Shown here: piece after piece, positions 1 to 12,459 of the stretch
Position numbering within the stretch: the stretch's first letter is position 1
How the letters are laid out: every line of letters begins with the position of its first letter
Source of the DNA: Chloranthus sessilifolius
Taxonomy: Eukaryota > Streptophyta > Magnoliopsida > Chloranthales > Chloranthaceae
Direction of reading: 5' to 3'
NCBI GenBank assembly: GCA_021018995.1
Contig: CM037591.1
Coordinates: 6,516,001 to 6,580,000 of the forward strand
DNA length: 64,000 nucleotides
The notes under the pieces: model-generated
What the model was told of the DNA's origin: nothing
Seen by the model: only the letters and a program-made list of their open reading frames with translations
The model's database searches: none
Translations under genes and position numbers: made by a program

Positions 1-326
1 TGTAGAGGAGGGCATTCAAATTTGAAAGCTATGGAGGCGACTCACGATGAGAAGTTGAGATGCATGGGAGTTTGATAGGGCATGTGCATGTGTTCGGTAT
101 ATCATTCGAAACTCCGTGTAATTGTTTTATTTCATGGTGGATTTGGTTTGTGGAATTCGTTCCCGTGATTTTCTCTCAGTGATTGAATTTCCACGTATAT
201 CTTGTATTGTGGTGATTGTTGATATTTTGTTAATTCTAAATTTATTTAGAATTAATTGAATAGCCGATCGATTCCGTTGATTAACAGAATTTCATGTACT
301 CGGGTCACTTTTGGTACGTGCCCACA
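1..326 (+). repeat. Degenerate copia-like LTR, 3' part
   Basis: Matches 29905-30228 closely. Phrases such as 'ttttcacgtatatcttgtgt' resemble the R-U5 part of plant Ty1/copia LTRs, and the segment ends in CCCACA. Its left end lies outside the window. No internal domain of the parent element is visible. It was present before the two Helitron copies separated, because both carry it at the same site. Confidence 0.4.
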
Positions 327-1123
327 AAAAATTATAATAGATACCCTATGATAGGTGATATATGATCTAAAGATCTTTGGCCGAAAATATGGGGACGAAA
401 ATTGATTTCCATCATCTCACTCAAAGTAGTCAAAGTCATCTAATATTAATGAAGATTATTTTATAATTAAGGAGTAAGATGAGCTATCATGTTGGTTGAG
501 TCAAGTCGAGTCAACCCAATATTTTAGGTCTATTTTTTGGGATCTGTGCCACGTGGATTAAAAAATTAACCGTTTTATGGTACACTCATGATCTCAAGAT
601 CCCTTGTATCGAAGATTGGAGCGAAAAACGACCTTCATCGTCTCATTCAAAGCAATCAATGGTTTTTGGCATAGGTTCCAACAAAGATTCCATAGGTATT
701 ACTAAAGCGGCCCATAAAAATAGGGGTATTTTACCTAGTTGGGTTAGGTTTTTGGGTTGGGCGTCGGGTCGGATTGGCTTGAGTGCACCATTAGGGTTGG
801 GTCGGGCCGAGCATTCACTACTAGAAAATTAAGTAACAAAATATTAGCCTATTTAAAGAATGGACCATTTGATGGAATGTGTGCCACATGGAATAAAGAA
901 CGGACCGTTTGATGGAACAACCATGATCTCAAGATTCGTTGTGTGAAAGATTGAGATGAAAACAATCTCCGTTATCTATTTCTAAGGCGGTTAATGCATA
1001 CCGGCTGCAGAAGATAGGGTGAGAATAATGGTATTCACTTTTTGGATGTGTGCCCTTGAAGTCCAAAATTTACCATTGGATGGTAATCCCATGAGTTTAA
1101 GCATGTCAAATGCGGGTTGAGAG

Positions 1124-1434
1124 CATAGTGTCAAATTTCGTTTTCAGCAACATTTCGGTAGGTGGTCATTTCGGATAAATTTTGAGAAAAATTCAAAAAG
1201 TTTCGGGAAAATTTCAGGGAGTACAAAAAATATTAAATATAAATTATATTTAAACTTCATAAAATTTTTATTTATTAATTAAAAAATGACTAAAATTAGA
1301 AAAGATTTATTAATTTCGGTGAAATCAGCGATTTCATGGAAATCATCGAAATTTCGCCGAAAGTTTTGCCCGACCCTTATTTTGATTAATTTCGGTTAAT
1401 TTCGAAGAAATTTCGGAAAAATTTATAACTATTA
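1124..1434. mobile_element. 311-bp MITE-like insertion in H1
   Basis: The segment is flanked by the 7-bp direct repeat TTGAGAG (1117-1123 and 1435-1441). The sister copy at about 31652 shows an empty site with a single TTGACAG. The ends form an imperfect inverted repeat of about 15 bp (CATAGTGTCAAATTT against AATAGTTATAAATTT). The interior is rich in TTTCGG/CCGAAA words. A 7-8 bp target repeat suggests a hAT- or Mutator-type non-autonomous DNA transposon; the superfamily is not settled. Confidence 0.6.
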
Positions 1435-1918
1435 TTGAGAGAGAAAATTCTTGGTTTATAAATGAGGATATCCTAACTTTAATTAGTAATTAAGGTATAT
1501 AAAAGAAGGTTAAGATATGATGGACGTGCGGGGGCACTTTTTTGTGTTCTTCTCTATTTACTAATTACATGAGTTACATGTGCGGCCTTTTTCTATTTAT
1601 TCGTTAAGATCATTAGTGTCTGTTGTGACTTTGGAGTTGTCTTGAAATCTTCCTCTAAAGGTTGTGTTCTCCATTTACTAATCAAACATATGAGGTACAT
1701 GTGGGGTCTTTTTCCACTTACTCATCTTAAATCGAAGAGGGTGGCAATTTTTTTAATGCGAGAATAAGATTGGAAACTGGAAAGTCTTTAAATAGGGGTA
1801 TAATGGGTGTATTTTAGGGATAGATGAAGCAAAGTAGGGGCATTTTACTCTTATTAAAGTGTGGAAACACAAAATTATAGAAATTAGAAAGTTATTTGCG
1901 CTTTTAATAGTAGTAAGA

Positions 1919-2301
1919 TATATATAATACTAATATACTTTAATCTACCAAGTGGGATGGGGCTTGTGTCGGTAACCTAACACTAATATATAATAGTAAC
2001 TCATTTTCTTTGCCGATCATAACTTTCCCCATAAGAAGAAAATCATGGCTCTGCCCTTGAGCTAATAGTCCACCCGAATCATTGGGGAGTAGCGTTATTT
2101 ACAGTGATCAAACTTGTGAAGAACACACGCATGTCCACCTTAAAAAAAAATTATTAATTGCCTTAAATTAGACGAAGGAGATCATTTTTCATCCCAATCT
2201 TCCACACACAATAGATCTTGAAATCATGGCACACTATCAGCGGTAATATGTTGATTCCACGTGGCACAGATCCTTAAAAGTGACAGTGACCATGGGCGTA
2301 C
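1919..2301. other. Gene-free spacer with one arm of a foldback repeat
   Basis: No gene is visible. From about 2156 the sequence is the left arm of a dispersed inverted-repeat module (…tcccaatcttccacac…gatcttgaaatcatgg…attccacgtggcacagatcc). Its complementary arm lies at about 27880-27990, beyond chromovirus A, so A was inserted in the loop. The last five bases, CGTAC (2297-2301), are the target-site repeat of A. Confidence 0.6.
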
Positions 2302-4676
2302 TGTGACAGCCCGGATTTCGGCAGCCCGAAACCAGTGCCATCAGCACGATCCTCCAGACCGTGCCACATAGATCTGTGCCGAACATTGGTATAGCAAGCA
2401 ACAATTTAAACAAGATAAAATAAATAACTGCACGATACGGAAATAAATATGCTAAACTAGGCGTAAACTCAAAAGACAGTTCTGCTTTCATGCCGATGCA
2501 TGAACAGAGAATCGATCCGAATCATCAGTGATAAATAGATCATCTCAGATGGTTCGCCAAAAGAATTATATCATATAAGTACATGTTTCTCAAAATAAAG
2601 GCTTGACATACCAAGTCGCACAAAATATACTCTCAAAACTCTCCCTATCAAAGTACACAGTGAAGTCTCTTAGAAGAAGTCCTCGGGAGGAGGCTCTAAC
2701 TCGTCTCCGAGCATGTAATCCGAATCCCCCGGATTAGCTCAATAGGGAACAACACAATGAACATATAAGTCAAATCCTCACATATATTTCATGATATTCT
2801 TAGCATGATGTATTTATGAACTTTCTGAGAAACAGTTTAAATGATTACAATATGCATTGAAGTTTACTGGTGGTTTACATGTTACATTTATTATCATCTG
2901 TTCATGAATTACACTGAATAGGCCTAAAGAAACTGAAATCTTCAACTTAAGTAATCCCCGGGCAATAGAGCATCGAGCCCCGATGGAATACCCTCCATCT
3001 TCGTCTAAATAGACAGTTGTTATGAATATATCACTTTGAACACTACCCAGGTCCTTTTCTCAAAGGCGAGGGGGTCTAATCTCATCTCAACATCTTTGAG
3101 ATGTAGTCTGGATAGCCGTATCGTCAATTTAATATTCCGCCGAGTCGTCGGGTATCCCACCACGTCGGTGGGGTATTCTGTTCAAACCTTAAATAACAAA
3201 AATATCATGCGCTTTACATATAGTTATTCATCGTATAAATGTGCTACTTTATATCAATTAGGCCTTATCAGTCTTTGTTCAATCTTACTTTATAATCTCA
3301 TTTACATCCCTGGGATGTTTAAATCACTCGCATCACACTGATGCCTTTATCACTTTCTCATCTCCTGGGAATGTCTCATTTTCATATGCTTACTTGGTGT
3401 CATACACACACATACTGAGAGGATTATATGATTAAAGTATTTTCATTTCATTGGTGTATCACACACACCCATGGAGATTATATGATTCATTTCATTTCTA
3501 TATCACTACATGTATGCTCTTGTAATTAAAGTATATGTTCAAGGTGTTTCCTACCTCAAGTGTCTGACTGCCCAAGCATCAAGGTCCCACACGGCTCCTC
3601 ATACTTGCTTTAGCTTGTACCACCTATGACACATCATAACATATGCACAACATCAATAAGGATGCAATAGAGAAGATCCAAGACCCTCCATGAACCTCAA
3701 TGTTCAACTAAGAAGTCAACTCAAACTGCCAAAATCGATTAATCGATCTCCAAAATCGATTAATCGAAACCCCAAATCGATTAATTGAAATCAAAAATCG
3801 ATTAATCGATCCCAAATCCATTAATCGAAAGTCCACAAACGATTAATCGATTCCCAAATCGATTAATCGAAATCCACAATCGATTAATCGAATCCCAAAT
3901 CGATTAATCGGTTTCCCCAGGTCTTATTTCTTCAGCTACTGGAGGTATTTAGTCGATTAATCAATTCCTAAATCGATTAATCGAATTTCAAAATCGATTA
4001 ATTGATTTCAAGATCGATTAATCGAACTCGGGCCTTTTTGCTTTTTTAACTTCTGGACTAAAATCGATTAATCGATTTGGCTAGAACTCAACCCCTTTTC
4101 GGGCTGTTCTTCCAAATCTTTTTCTTCCTATTTTCTATCTTTTTTCATCATTTTAATTCATCATTTACTCCATCTATTGACTGAATTTAATCATCAAAAC
4201 TCATGCATTTAAATCTAACAAAACTCACCTCAAATCAATCTCTTAAAGAATGGATTTGTTGGTTTAATGGCTAGGGTTCCAGCTCTTGCTTCAACGGTCC
4301 TTCACGCGTCGAATCCGACATTCAATGCTCAAACTCTTCATCAAATCCGAACCACAATAACTCTCCTTGCCATTAACTCTCCTTTACTCTCTCTCTCTCT
4401 GTCCTCTTAACTTCTCTCACCAACCCAAACAAGAGCATAGCTTCTTTAAGGTATTAAAAACCCTTATAACCCTCTTGCTTTGGTGTTGAGCACATACACC
4501 AGAGATAGGTGTACGTGACCCTTAACTAACCTCTAACTCCATGCCTAGGTCACATTTACATCACAAAATACTTTCCTTCTCAAGTCTACTGTTTGACCAT
4601 CACTTGGCCAACCTACGACCAATCGGGCATGGATCCTGAGGTCACTGTTTGTCGCTCAATTTTTGAGGATATTACA
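2302..4676 (-). repeat. 3' LTR of chromovirus A
   Basis: Runs from TGTGACAGCC to GGATATTACA on the plus strand; read on the element strand it starts TGTAATATCC and ends GGCTGTCACA. It is about 150 bp shorter than its partner at 25341-27864. It contains a CGATTAATCG palindrome array (3730-4078) and the CCC(A/T)GGG palindromes shared by all LTRs of the window. Confidence 0.92.
3730..4078 (-). promoter_or_regulatory. CGATTAATCG palindrome array in A 3' LTR
   Basis: About 14 exact or near copies of the 10-14 bp palindrome (AT)CGATTAATCG(AT) lie in about 350 bp, several spaced 20-21 bp start to start (for example 3850-3905). The array lies in the first third of the LTR on the element strand, so probably in U3. 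A role as a binding-site array is inferred from density, symmetry and spacing. Confidence 0.7.
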
Positions 4677-4689
4677 TTCTCCCCACCTT
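4677..4689 (-). other. Polypurine tract of chromovirus A
   Basis: On the element strand the sequence AAGGTGGGGAGAA directly abuts the first TG of the 3' LTR. This is the usual place for the plus-strand primer, and it matches the tract of B at 22350-22362. Confidence 0.85.
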
Positions 4690-4973
4690 GAAATTTTCGT
4701 CTTCGAAAATGAACCCAAAAGGTGTGTCGATTGGGTACCCCACACACAAGTGATGTCACATACCCGATCACAAAAAAATTAACTAATATAGCCATACGCA
4801 ATGCAAGAAGTAATGTAAATGTAAGCGAATTTCAAAAAATATGATTTATATTTCAGGATTCATGTCCCAAAAATTTATAATTATCTCGGTTCTCAATAAT
4901 TATAAGTGACAATTTAATTACAACACCACAAAAACTCAAAAAGTGACCACAAAAGAACATCATCGCCGCTAGC

Positions 4974-6399
4974 TCACGTCGTCCCCTCACCCGACTGGTC
5001 TGGTGCTGGGTGACTCACCTCGCTGGGTCGTTGTGGCGCCGAACGAGATGTGCCGGCATCTGCGGCACCCGTATGGAAAGTGGTCGCTCCCGCAATCCAA
5101 GCCTGCTCCTGCGCGAGGTGCTGCTGGTAGTCCAAAGGATAAATGTACCGCATGGTGTGGTACATCAAAAAGTCCATTTGCCGGTTTATCTGCTGGTTGT
5201 TGGCCTCCATCCAGGCCAACACATCCTCGATCGTAGGCGTTGGGCGAGCTGCTCGTCGGCGATATGATGATGTAGGTGTGGCAACCGCTGACTGCAAAGG
5301 TGGCGTAGGGGATGCGATAGTATGAGATGGTGCCCCCTCAGCTGGTGGAATAACGGGGTGTGCTCCCCCTACTGGTGGGTCATGTGGTGGTGGGGTGGTG
5401 GTGGTGCTACTGCTGATGCCGCTGCTGTTACTGGGTCCTCTTCAATAATCGATAGCTACGACCCCATGAAGCATTGGAGTAGTATTTCATGTGGTCCGTA
5501 GCCTTCTCCTCATGGGGTGAGATGGCGTACCCTAGAGCGTCGGAATAGCACTCCAACATGCTCGAAATGAGGCGAGCGTATGACATCTTCTCCTTTGGTC
5601 TCAAAGGACCCTTCATCAACTTCCCCTTTATGTAGGTCATCCCCTCTAAGACGATCTTGGTGGCGTCGAACCAACGGCCACGAAATACCGCGTATAAGGC
5701 CTGTTGGACCAACTCCACCCTCTCTGTATCATGGCGCATCGGGTAGAGGTTACACTTGATTATAGAGTCAAGCATCCACATGTAGTGGGGTAAGTCTACC
5801 CTCCTAATGAACGATCCGGATCCGCCGAGCCCCTTGGTCATCTCGGTCTGAATCTCCATAATTAGAATTTCTTGCTCAAAGGGGGGAAAAAGGTTGGTCT
5901 CTGGTACGTGGTCGAAGTAGCACTCAAGGGATTGATGTATGTGGGCTCTGGTGAAAAGGTAAAGGCGATCGTCAATTTCGGTCACCACGGTGTCATCAAC
6001 GCGACCCTTTTCCAGTTTCTGGTAAAAGAGGCGAACTAGCCTAGGGTAGTAATACCCGTGTAGCGACTTCAATAGGTTACCGAGGCCCGCGTTGAGAAGA
6101 TAGTTCTTAGCCCATTGGGTCTCACCTTCAACGTCGGGGTTGGTAAACAATGCGTCATCGATAATATATTCATTTTTAAAGCTCTTTGCCGCCCACCACT
6201 CATTTGGTTGGGGCAAGTTTACGGGTGGCGGTGGTAGGGTCGGTGAAGATTCATGCGAAGATGCACTCGTCAAACTGGATGTGGTATCCGATGATGATGG
6301 GCATGGGGTTTGTAGAGGTGGTGGCGGTGCGGCGTTCTTATGCCGTATCGGGAGCTTCGAAGTCGCTTGCTTCATGGACAAGAGAGTTCTTGAAGGCAT
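4974..6399 (-). pseudogene. Extra sense reading frame of A, 3' of pol
   Basis: Sits between pol and the 3' LTR on the element strand. It starts at an ATG at 6399 that matches the starts in B and D (MPPKTRLS-like; here MPSRTLLS). The N-terminus is Ser/Pro/Thr-rich and basic. A conserved central domain follows, including NEWWAAK, YYPRLVRLFYQ, LPHYMWMLDSIIKCNLYP, RWFDATK and MSYARLISSMLE. The C-terminus is proline-rich and ends with a possible coiled coil (about 5030-5240: DVLAWMEANNQQINRQMDF). No signal peptide, membrane span, zinc finger or known catalytic motif is seen. The layout resembles the Pfam 'putative plant transposon protein' family by eye only. Degenerate, with few breaks. The function is unknown; a DNA-binding role is inferred from context. 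Confidence 0.75.
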
Positions 6400-6628
6400 T
6401 TTGAATCAAAAATCAAAATGTAGGGCTGTAAAGATTAAAATTTCAAGAAAAAATCAGAATCTATGGTTTACCTTAGGAGTTTGATCCAAATGTGCAAGGA
6501 TTTTGATTCGAAATCGGCTCAAAATCTCAAAAAACCCTAGCTCGCAAGTTGGCTCAAGGAGGAAGATGAAGTAGCGCGCGAAAGAGAAAACCAAAAATTT
6601 TCGAATGGGAAAAAAATCCCCCTTTTTC

Positions 6629-6975
6629 ATATTTATATGCCGAAATCGATTAATCGATTTTTATAATCAATTAATCAGTTTTAAAAATCTTCTCCAGCCG
6701 CGCGATATCAATTAATCGAATTTCAAAATTGATTAATCGATTTCCCAAAATCGATTAATCGAATTTCACCTCGATTAATCGAAATTATTATACCCTTAAA
6801 TTTTTTCAAAATTCTCAGCTCACTGGCGTGTGCTAGTCGAGTAATCGAATTCCCCTCAATTAATCGAAATTTTACTTTATTAATTTTCTGAATCTCCACT
6901 CACTAGTGTATGCCAATCGATAAGTCGACCTAAATCGATTAATAGAATTTCCAAATCGATTAATCGATTAATTGG
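6629..6975 (-). promoter_or_regulatory. Internal promoter of A's extra frame: palindrome array plus TATA box
   Basis: On the element strand about 10-12 copies of CGATTAATCG-type palindromes (6975 down to 6644) end 5 bp before a TATA box, CATATAAATAT (6639-6629). The ATG of the extra frame lies about 230 bp further on. The leader contains a donor-like CCTAAG|GTAAACC, as in B. The array, then TATA, then leader order is the same in B, C and D. Confidence 0.72.
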
Positions 6976-7251
6976 TTTTCATTAGAAGTTCAAAATTTTT
7001 CTTGTTTTTATGTCTCTTTTGTTTTCTTGGTAGTACATGACCAGTGGGTCATTGGTTTTGCGAAGCATGTCTTCATATTCATTGTGTGGTGTGATGAATC
7101 TTGACCATGCATTCTACATCGCATTATAGCACAATTTTTTTTTTTCTATTTAACATTCTCTCCATTGGATAAATTGGCCAAATGGTCAACACTGGATTAC
7201 AATAGATGGTTTACATCAACAAACATACTTGCGGTGATACAATTTTGACTC

Positions 7252-10200
7252 TTAACTCATCGCAAACAAGTCCGGATATTGTTCTTTCATGTCGGCCTCT
7301 TGTTCCCACGTAGCTTTTTCGACCGGATGATTTTTTCATCGAACAAGCACTAATGGAATTACCTTTGTGTGCAACACTTGTTCTTTTCAATCCAATATCT
7401 CCGCCGATTCTTCTATCATTTTCATATCCTCATATATCTCAAGAGGTTGTCCTCCCAAGATATGAGAAGGATCATTCACGTACTTTCTGAGCATAGATAC
7501 GTGGAAGATGTTGTGTACCCGATCGTATCGTGGCGGTAAGCCAACACAATACGTAACCTTTCCTATTCGACCCAAAACCTCAAAGGGTCAAAGATAACGG
7601 GGACTTAACTTCCCTCTCTTTCCGAATCTCATGACGCCCTTCATAGGCGACACCTTGACAAACACGTATTCACCCACCTTATAGTCTACACTGGTCCGCT
7701 TGATATCGGCGTAGCTTTTCTGTCTGCTCTGAGCCGCTTTGAGTTTTACCCTTATCATCCGAACATAGGCGGCATTATCTTTAAGCATTTCGGGTCCCAA
7801 AACAAATTTCTCACCGATTTCTTTCCAATTGATAGGCGATCTACATCGCCGTCCATAAAGAGCTTCATACGGTGCCATCCCAATGCTCGTCTGAAAACTG
7901 TTATTGTATGGGAACTCAATCAATGGCAGGTGCTGATCCCATGATCCTTGCAACTCTAGCATACACGCCCTAAGCATGTTCTCGATGGTCTGATTTACCT
8001 GCTCTGTTTGCCCATCAGTTTGCGGATGGAATGCTGAACTGAAATCCAATCGCGTTCCATTTCCTCTTGAAATTTATTTCAAAACTTTGATATATATAAT
8101 GGGTCACGGTCAGAAACAATGCTACTTGGGATCCCATGCAAACGGACGATCTCTTTCATATATAGCTCTGCGAGTCTTTCTGCTGTGTACATCGTGTTGT
8201 AGGGCAAGAAGTGTGTTGACTTAGTCAATCGATCTACGACTACCCAAATTGTGTTATATCTCTTCGCTGTACGCAGTAGTCTTACGATAAAGTCTATAGA
8301 GATCGATTCCCACTTCCACTCTGGTATGGGTAGAGACTGCAATAATCCAGCAGGATGTCTATGATCAACTTTCACCTGCTGACATATCAAATATCGTGAC
8401 ACGTACTCTGCCACATCTTGTTTCAACCCTCTCCACCAGTAATTCTTTTTCAAATCTTGATACATTTTTGTGCTACCAGGGTGGATTGCATAGTTTGACT
8501 TGTGAGATGCATCAAGGATGGTCTGCCGTAGATCGGCATTGTCCGAAATGCAGAGATGACCCTTGAATAATAAGGAACCATCTTTCACTAAGAAGTTCGG
8601 TTTGATGCCTTCAATTACATCTTGATGAATCTTGGTTAGCACCGGGTCTTTCATCTGTAGCTCGTGAATATGCTCAAATATCACTGGCCTCACTAAAATG
8701 TTTGCCAAAAAGGCTCATGTGGCTTGCGACTCGATGTTTCGCATCATATAGTGCCAGATATTCAAACAACTTCCATCTGTGCATACCCAAAATCAAATTA
8801 TCCAACTGAGCTGAACCCTTCAGACTCAAGGCATCTGCCATTATATTAGCCTTACCTGGATGGTACTGAATGGAACAGTCATAGTCCTTGAGGTACTCCA
8901 TCCATCTGCGTTGCCTCATATTTAGTTCCTTCTGTGTAAACAGATATCTGAGGCTCTTGTGGTCGGTAAAAATCTCAAAGGTCTCACCGTACAAGTAATA
9001 TCGCCAAATCTTCAGTGCAAATATGACCGCTGCTAGTTCTAGATCATGTGTCGGATAATTTTTCTCATGTTCTTTCAGCTGTCTCGACCCGTAAGCTATC
9101 ACCTTTTTGTGTTGGTTGAGCACGCAATCCAAACCATTATACGAAGCGTCACTGTAGACTGCGAACCCTCCATTGCCTGAAGGAATCGCTAGTATTGGAG
9201 CTGAAGTGAGTCTCTTCTTAAGTTCTTGAAAACTCTTCTCACATGTCTCACTCCATTCGAACCTTGCATCTTTCCATGTAAGTCTCGTGAGTGATCCCGA
9301 TATCTTTGAAAAACCCTCAACGAAACATTGATAATAGCCAGCTAGTCCGAGGAAACTACGGACGTCAGTCACGGTCTTTGGTTGCTCCTAATTGATCACT
9401 GCTTCTATCTTAGTCGGGTCAACTGTGACACCATGTTTTGAGATGACATGTCCCAAAAAGCTAACTTCCTCTAACCAAAACTCGCACTTGCTGAGCTTTG
9501 CGTACAGTTGGTGTTCATGTAAAGTTTGTAGAGCAATCCTCAAGTGTTCTTCGTGTTTCGCTTTTGACTTGGAGTATATTAGGATATCGTCGACGAACAC
9601 GATGACGCAGGAGTCTAGGTGGGGTTTAAACACCCGATTCATCAAGTCCATAAACGACGCTGGTGCGTTCGTCAACCCAAACGGCATCACTAAGAATTCA
9701 TAGTGTCTGTACCGTGTCCTGAATGCAGTCTTCTGGATGTCCTTTGCCTTGACTCTCAACTGATGGTATCCAGATCTCAGATTGATCTTGGAGAAATACC
9801 TTGCTCCTTGTAGCTGGTTGAATAAGTCATCTATTCTAGACAAAGGATACCTATTCTTTATAGTGAGTTTGTTTAATTGCCGATAGTCAATGCACAAACA
9901 TATTAACCCATCTTTCTTCTTTACAAACAAGACCAGTGCTCCCCATGGGGACACGCTCGGTCTAACAAACTCCTTATCTATGAGCTCTTGTAACTGCTCT
10001 TTCAACTCCTTCAACTTAGCAGGATCCATTCTGTATGGTGCTTTAGACACAGGCTCCGTTCCTGATGCTAAGTCGATGGCGAACTCAACTTCTCTATCTG
10101 GAGGTAATCCGGGTAATTCTTCTAGAAACACGTCAGCGAAGTCTCGCACAACTGTTATCTCTGAAATAATATTCTTCTCTTCCTTATCCTCCTTCAAGAA

Positions 10201-10664
10201 TGCCAAGTATCCACTACACCCTTTTCTGATCAAGCGTTCAACCCTGACTGCAGAGATAAGTGGCATACACATCGATCTCTCTCCTCGAAATCGAAACGAT
10301 CTCCTGGTGTTAGGTCTGAAGATGACAACTTTATTCTTACAATTCACAGTTGCACAATGAGTCGACAATCAATCCATGCCAAGGATCACGTCGAATCCTT
10401 GCATGTTTAATATGATCAAATTTGCCGGTAGTTCAAAGATGTCTCCATCCATGATTCTCACGATCACAGAGTTGCAAACCTTTTCGGTATCAACCGACTT
10501 CCCAGTCGGAACAGTCAAAGTTAACACAAAGTCTAACTCCTCTGGGTTGACTTTCATCTTCTTTGTGAAGCGAGGGATAATAAATGAGTGGGTAGACCCC
10601 GGGTCTATCAACACTCGAGCTTCATATGTCACATCGCTTCCTTTCTCATAGATTTGTAACGTAC
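7252..10664 (-). pseudogene. pol: pol region of chromovirus A
   Basis: Domains in order on the minus strand: aspartic protease (about 10630-10370; [15 protein letters not shown]), reverse transcriptase (about 10100-9400; [27 protein letters not shown]), RNase H (about 9200-8800; [11 protein letters not shown]), integrase with an HHCC-type zinc region (about 8520-8400), catalytic core (about 8330-7870; FHPQTDGQTE) and a GPY/F module. A short C-terminal chromodomain follows (about 7400-7252). YNNSFQTSIGMAPYEALYGR is typical of the plant Tekay/Del chromovirus clade. Such enzymes copy element RNA and insert the DNA, with the chromodomain steering integration towards marked chromatin. Broken by several lesions. 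Confidence 0.9.
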
Positions 10665-10676
10665 CTAGTCATAAAT

Positions 10677-10713
<37 letters not shown>

Positions 10714-10832
10714 ATATATACCATCATACCAAAATTTTACATATAGGTTCTTTTCTATTTTCTATATGGATGCACCTTCTCTATCTAAAATTTTTTAAGA
10801 ATTGAAGTTCTTTATTTAAAAGAGATTCTCAC
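10665..10832 (-). other. Intron-like segment between gag and protease (A)
   Basis: A 168-bp AT-rich stretch on the element strand, starting AAG|GTGAG (donor-like) and ending CTAG|GTAC (acceptor-like). The same boundaries occur in B and D. It contains an (AC)n(TA)n microsatellite at 10677-10720. A spliced intron between gag and the enzyme part is known in Ogre elements; its use here is inferred. Confidence 0.5.
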
Positions 10833-11880
10833 CTTGGATCACGTCGTTTGTATTCTGAGCCTCTTGAGCTGTGTTCGCATAGGCTCTCCCTTGGACGATC
10901 GGCTTCCTTGCTTGTATCGGTCGTGACATAGCAACTGAAGTCGTCTTCCCTTTGTTTACCTCAGGATAATCTTTGATCAAGTGGCCCACCTTGCCACATT
11001 TGAAATAGCTCCGAGTTCTCTACCTACAGTCCGCCGTCTTGTGAGACTTGCCACACTTGGCACAAGTCTCCCGTGGTGTGGAAGATGCAGCTCGTGAGAA
11101 ACCCTGTGTAACTGTAGCTCCGGTAGTGATAGTAGGGCTCTCATATCGTATCGGCCTCTCCGACGTGAGCAATGGAAATCTCTACTGGTTGGCGTGTTGT
11201 GCCGGTCTTTGATACCCTCCTTGGAATGGTGGTCTCTGATTGTGGGCTATAAATCTCGGCTTTTTGTTCACCGGCTCGTAGTTTCCCGTTCTACTCTGAT
11301 CCACACTCCTCCTTCCTTGCTGTTCCCTCTGACGATAGCGATTATTATTTTCTTCTTCAATCACTAATGCCTTGCTCATAACCTCTCCATAGGTCCTCAT
11401 TTGAAATGGTGCTACTCCTCCCCTCACGTCCGGTCTCAACCCTTGCTGAAACCTCTTTGCTCTCATCATATCCGTGATAACATAGTCGGGCGCGAAGCGA
11501 GCAAGTCGCATGAATTCCATTCCATACTTTCTAACAGTCATCTTTCCTTACACGAGTTGCAAAAATTGTATTTCCATTTGATTCCTCACCACTTCTGGAA
11601 AATACTGTTTGTTGAACTCTTCAACAAATTCATCCCACGTCCAGGGAAAATCTGGGGTCTCCTGAGCCCTAGTCCGTAAAATTGACTTCCACCAAGGCCC
11701 AGCCTCCCCATCTAACATGTAGGCTGCCCAACAGACGCTCTCGTCCTCAGTGCATGTGAGGACACTAAACACTTTCTCCATTTCATTAAGCTAGTTCTCA
11801 GCTGTCCTGGGCTCTGCCTGCCCCGAAAAGCTAGGAGGTCTCATCCTTCTAAACTCAGTAAACGTAGAAGACACTGTCGG
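10833..11880 (-). pseudogene. gag: gag of chromovirus A, C-terminal part
   Basis: Encodes the retrotransposon gag core (EKVFSVLTCTEDES, GEAGPWW, EEFNKQYFPEVVRNQMEIQF) and then a zinc-knuckle region at about 11085-10950. The gag protein forms the particle that packages element RNA. The region stops at 11880, where B is inserted, and the N-terminal part resumes at 24884-25239. The target repeat of B is GTCGG (11876-11880) against GGCGG (24884-24888), one mismatch. Broken. Confidence 0.88.
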
Positions 11881-12459
11881 TGTAATATCCTAAAAAATTA
11901 CGTTAAACAGTGACCTCGGGATCCATGCCCGACTAGTCATAGGTTTGACCAAATAGGAGTTCAATAGTTGGCATAGGGTGCAATGAACGGATGAGATGTG
12001 AGAAATCAAGTGAATATGTGAAGGGTGATGTAAATCTGAAGTCACATACACCTATTACGGTGCATGTGCTCAACACACAAACTAGAGGGGAGATAAAAGG
12101 ATTTAATAACCCTAAAATAGATGTTTTGGTTGTTGAGAGAGAAGTAAAGAAGAGAGAGAGAGGAGTAAAGAAGGTGGTTAAGCAAGGAGTTTTTGTGGGT
12201 GATTGGAAGGGGGATTCAAGCACTTAAGAGGCCGATTCAACGCGAAGGATCCGTTCAAGCCAAAGCTGGAACCCTAGCCTTTCCAACCACTTGATTAATC
12301 AATTTGAGATTGATTAAAGGTAAGATTTTTGTGAAGTAGATGTATAAGCTATGGGAGCTTAAATGTAGTTAGGAATGGTCTAAATGATAGATTAAATGCT
12401 TAGAAGATTATTGGAAAAATATTGAGAAGAACAACCCAAGAGGGGGCTGAATCTGGCCA

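Larger units (their letters stand above)
1..1918 (-). mobile_element. Helitron-like element H1, 5' part (non-autonomous)
   Basis: Read on the minus strand, the element begins at 1918 with TCTTACTACTATTAAAAGC, which fits plant Helitron 5' ends (TC start, ACTATTAAAAG), and the base before it is A, as expected for insertion between A and T. The body matches 29905-31988 over most of its length, with an extra MITE here and about 0.7 kb missing near 840. The 3' end lies left of the window. I find no Rep/helicase coding, so this looks like a non-autonomous copy. Confidence rests on the end motif and on the related copies further right, two of which show a hairpin-CTAG 3' end. Confidence 0.6.

Noticed and set aside
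9890-10360. Long antisense frames over RT in A, B, C and D
   Set aside because: They are shadows of the conserved pol codons on the other strand, with no start context or domain of their own.
11991-12227. 78-residue frame near the start of the B 5' LTR, nearly repeated in its 3' LTR
   Set aside because: The two LTRs are copies of each other, so agreement is not evidence. A frame of this length is not evident at the matching place in the LTRs of A, D or E.
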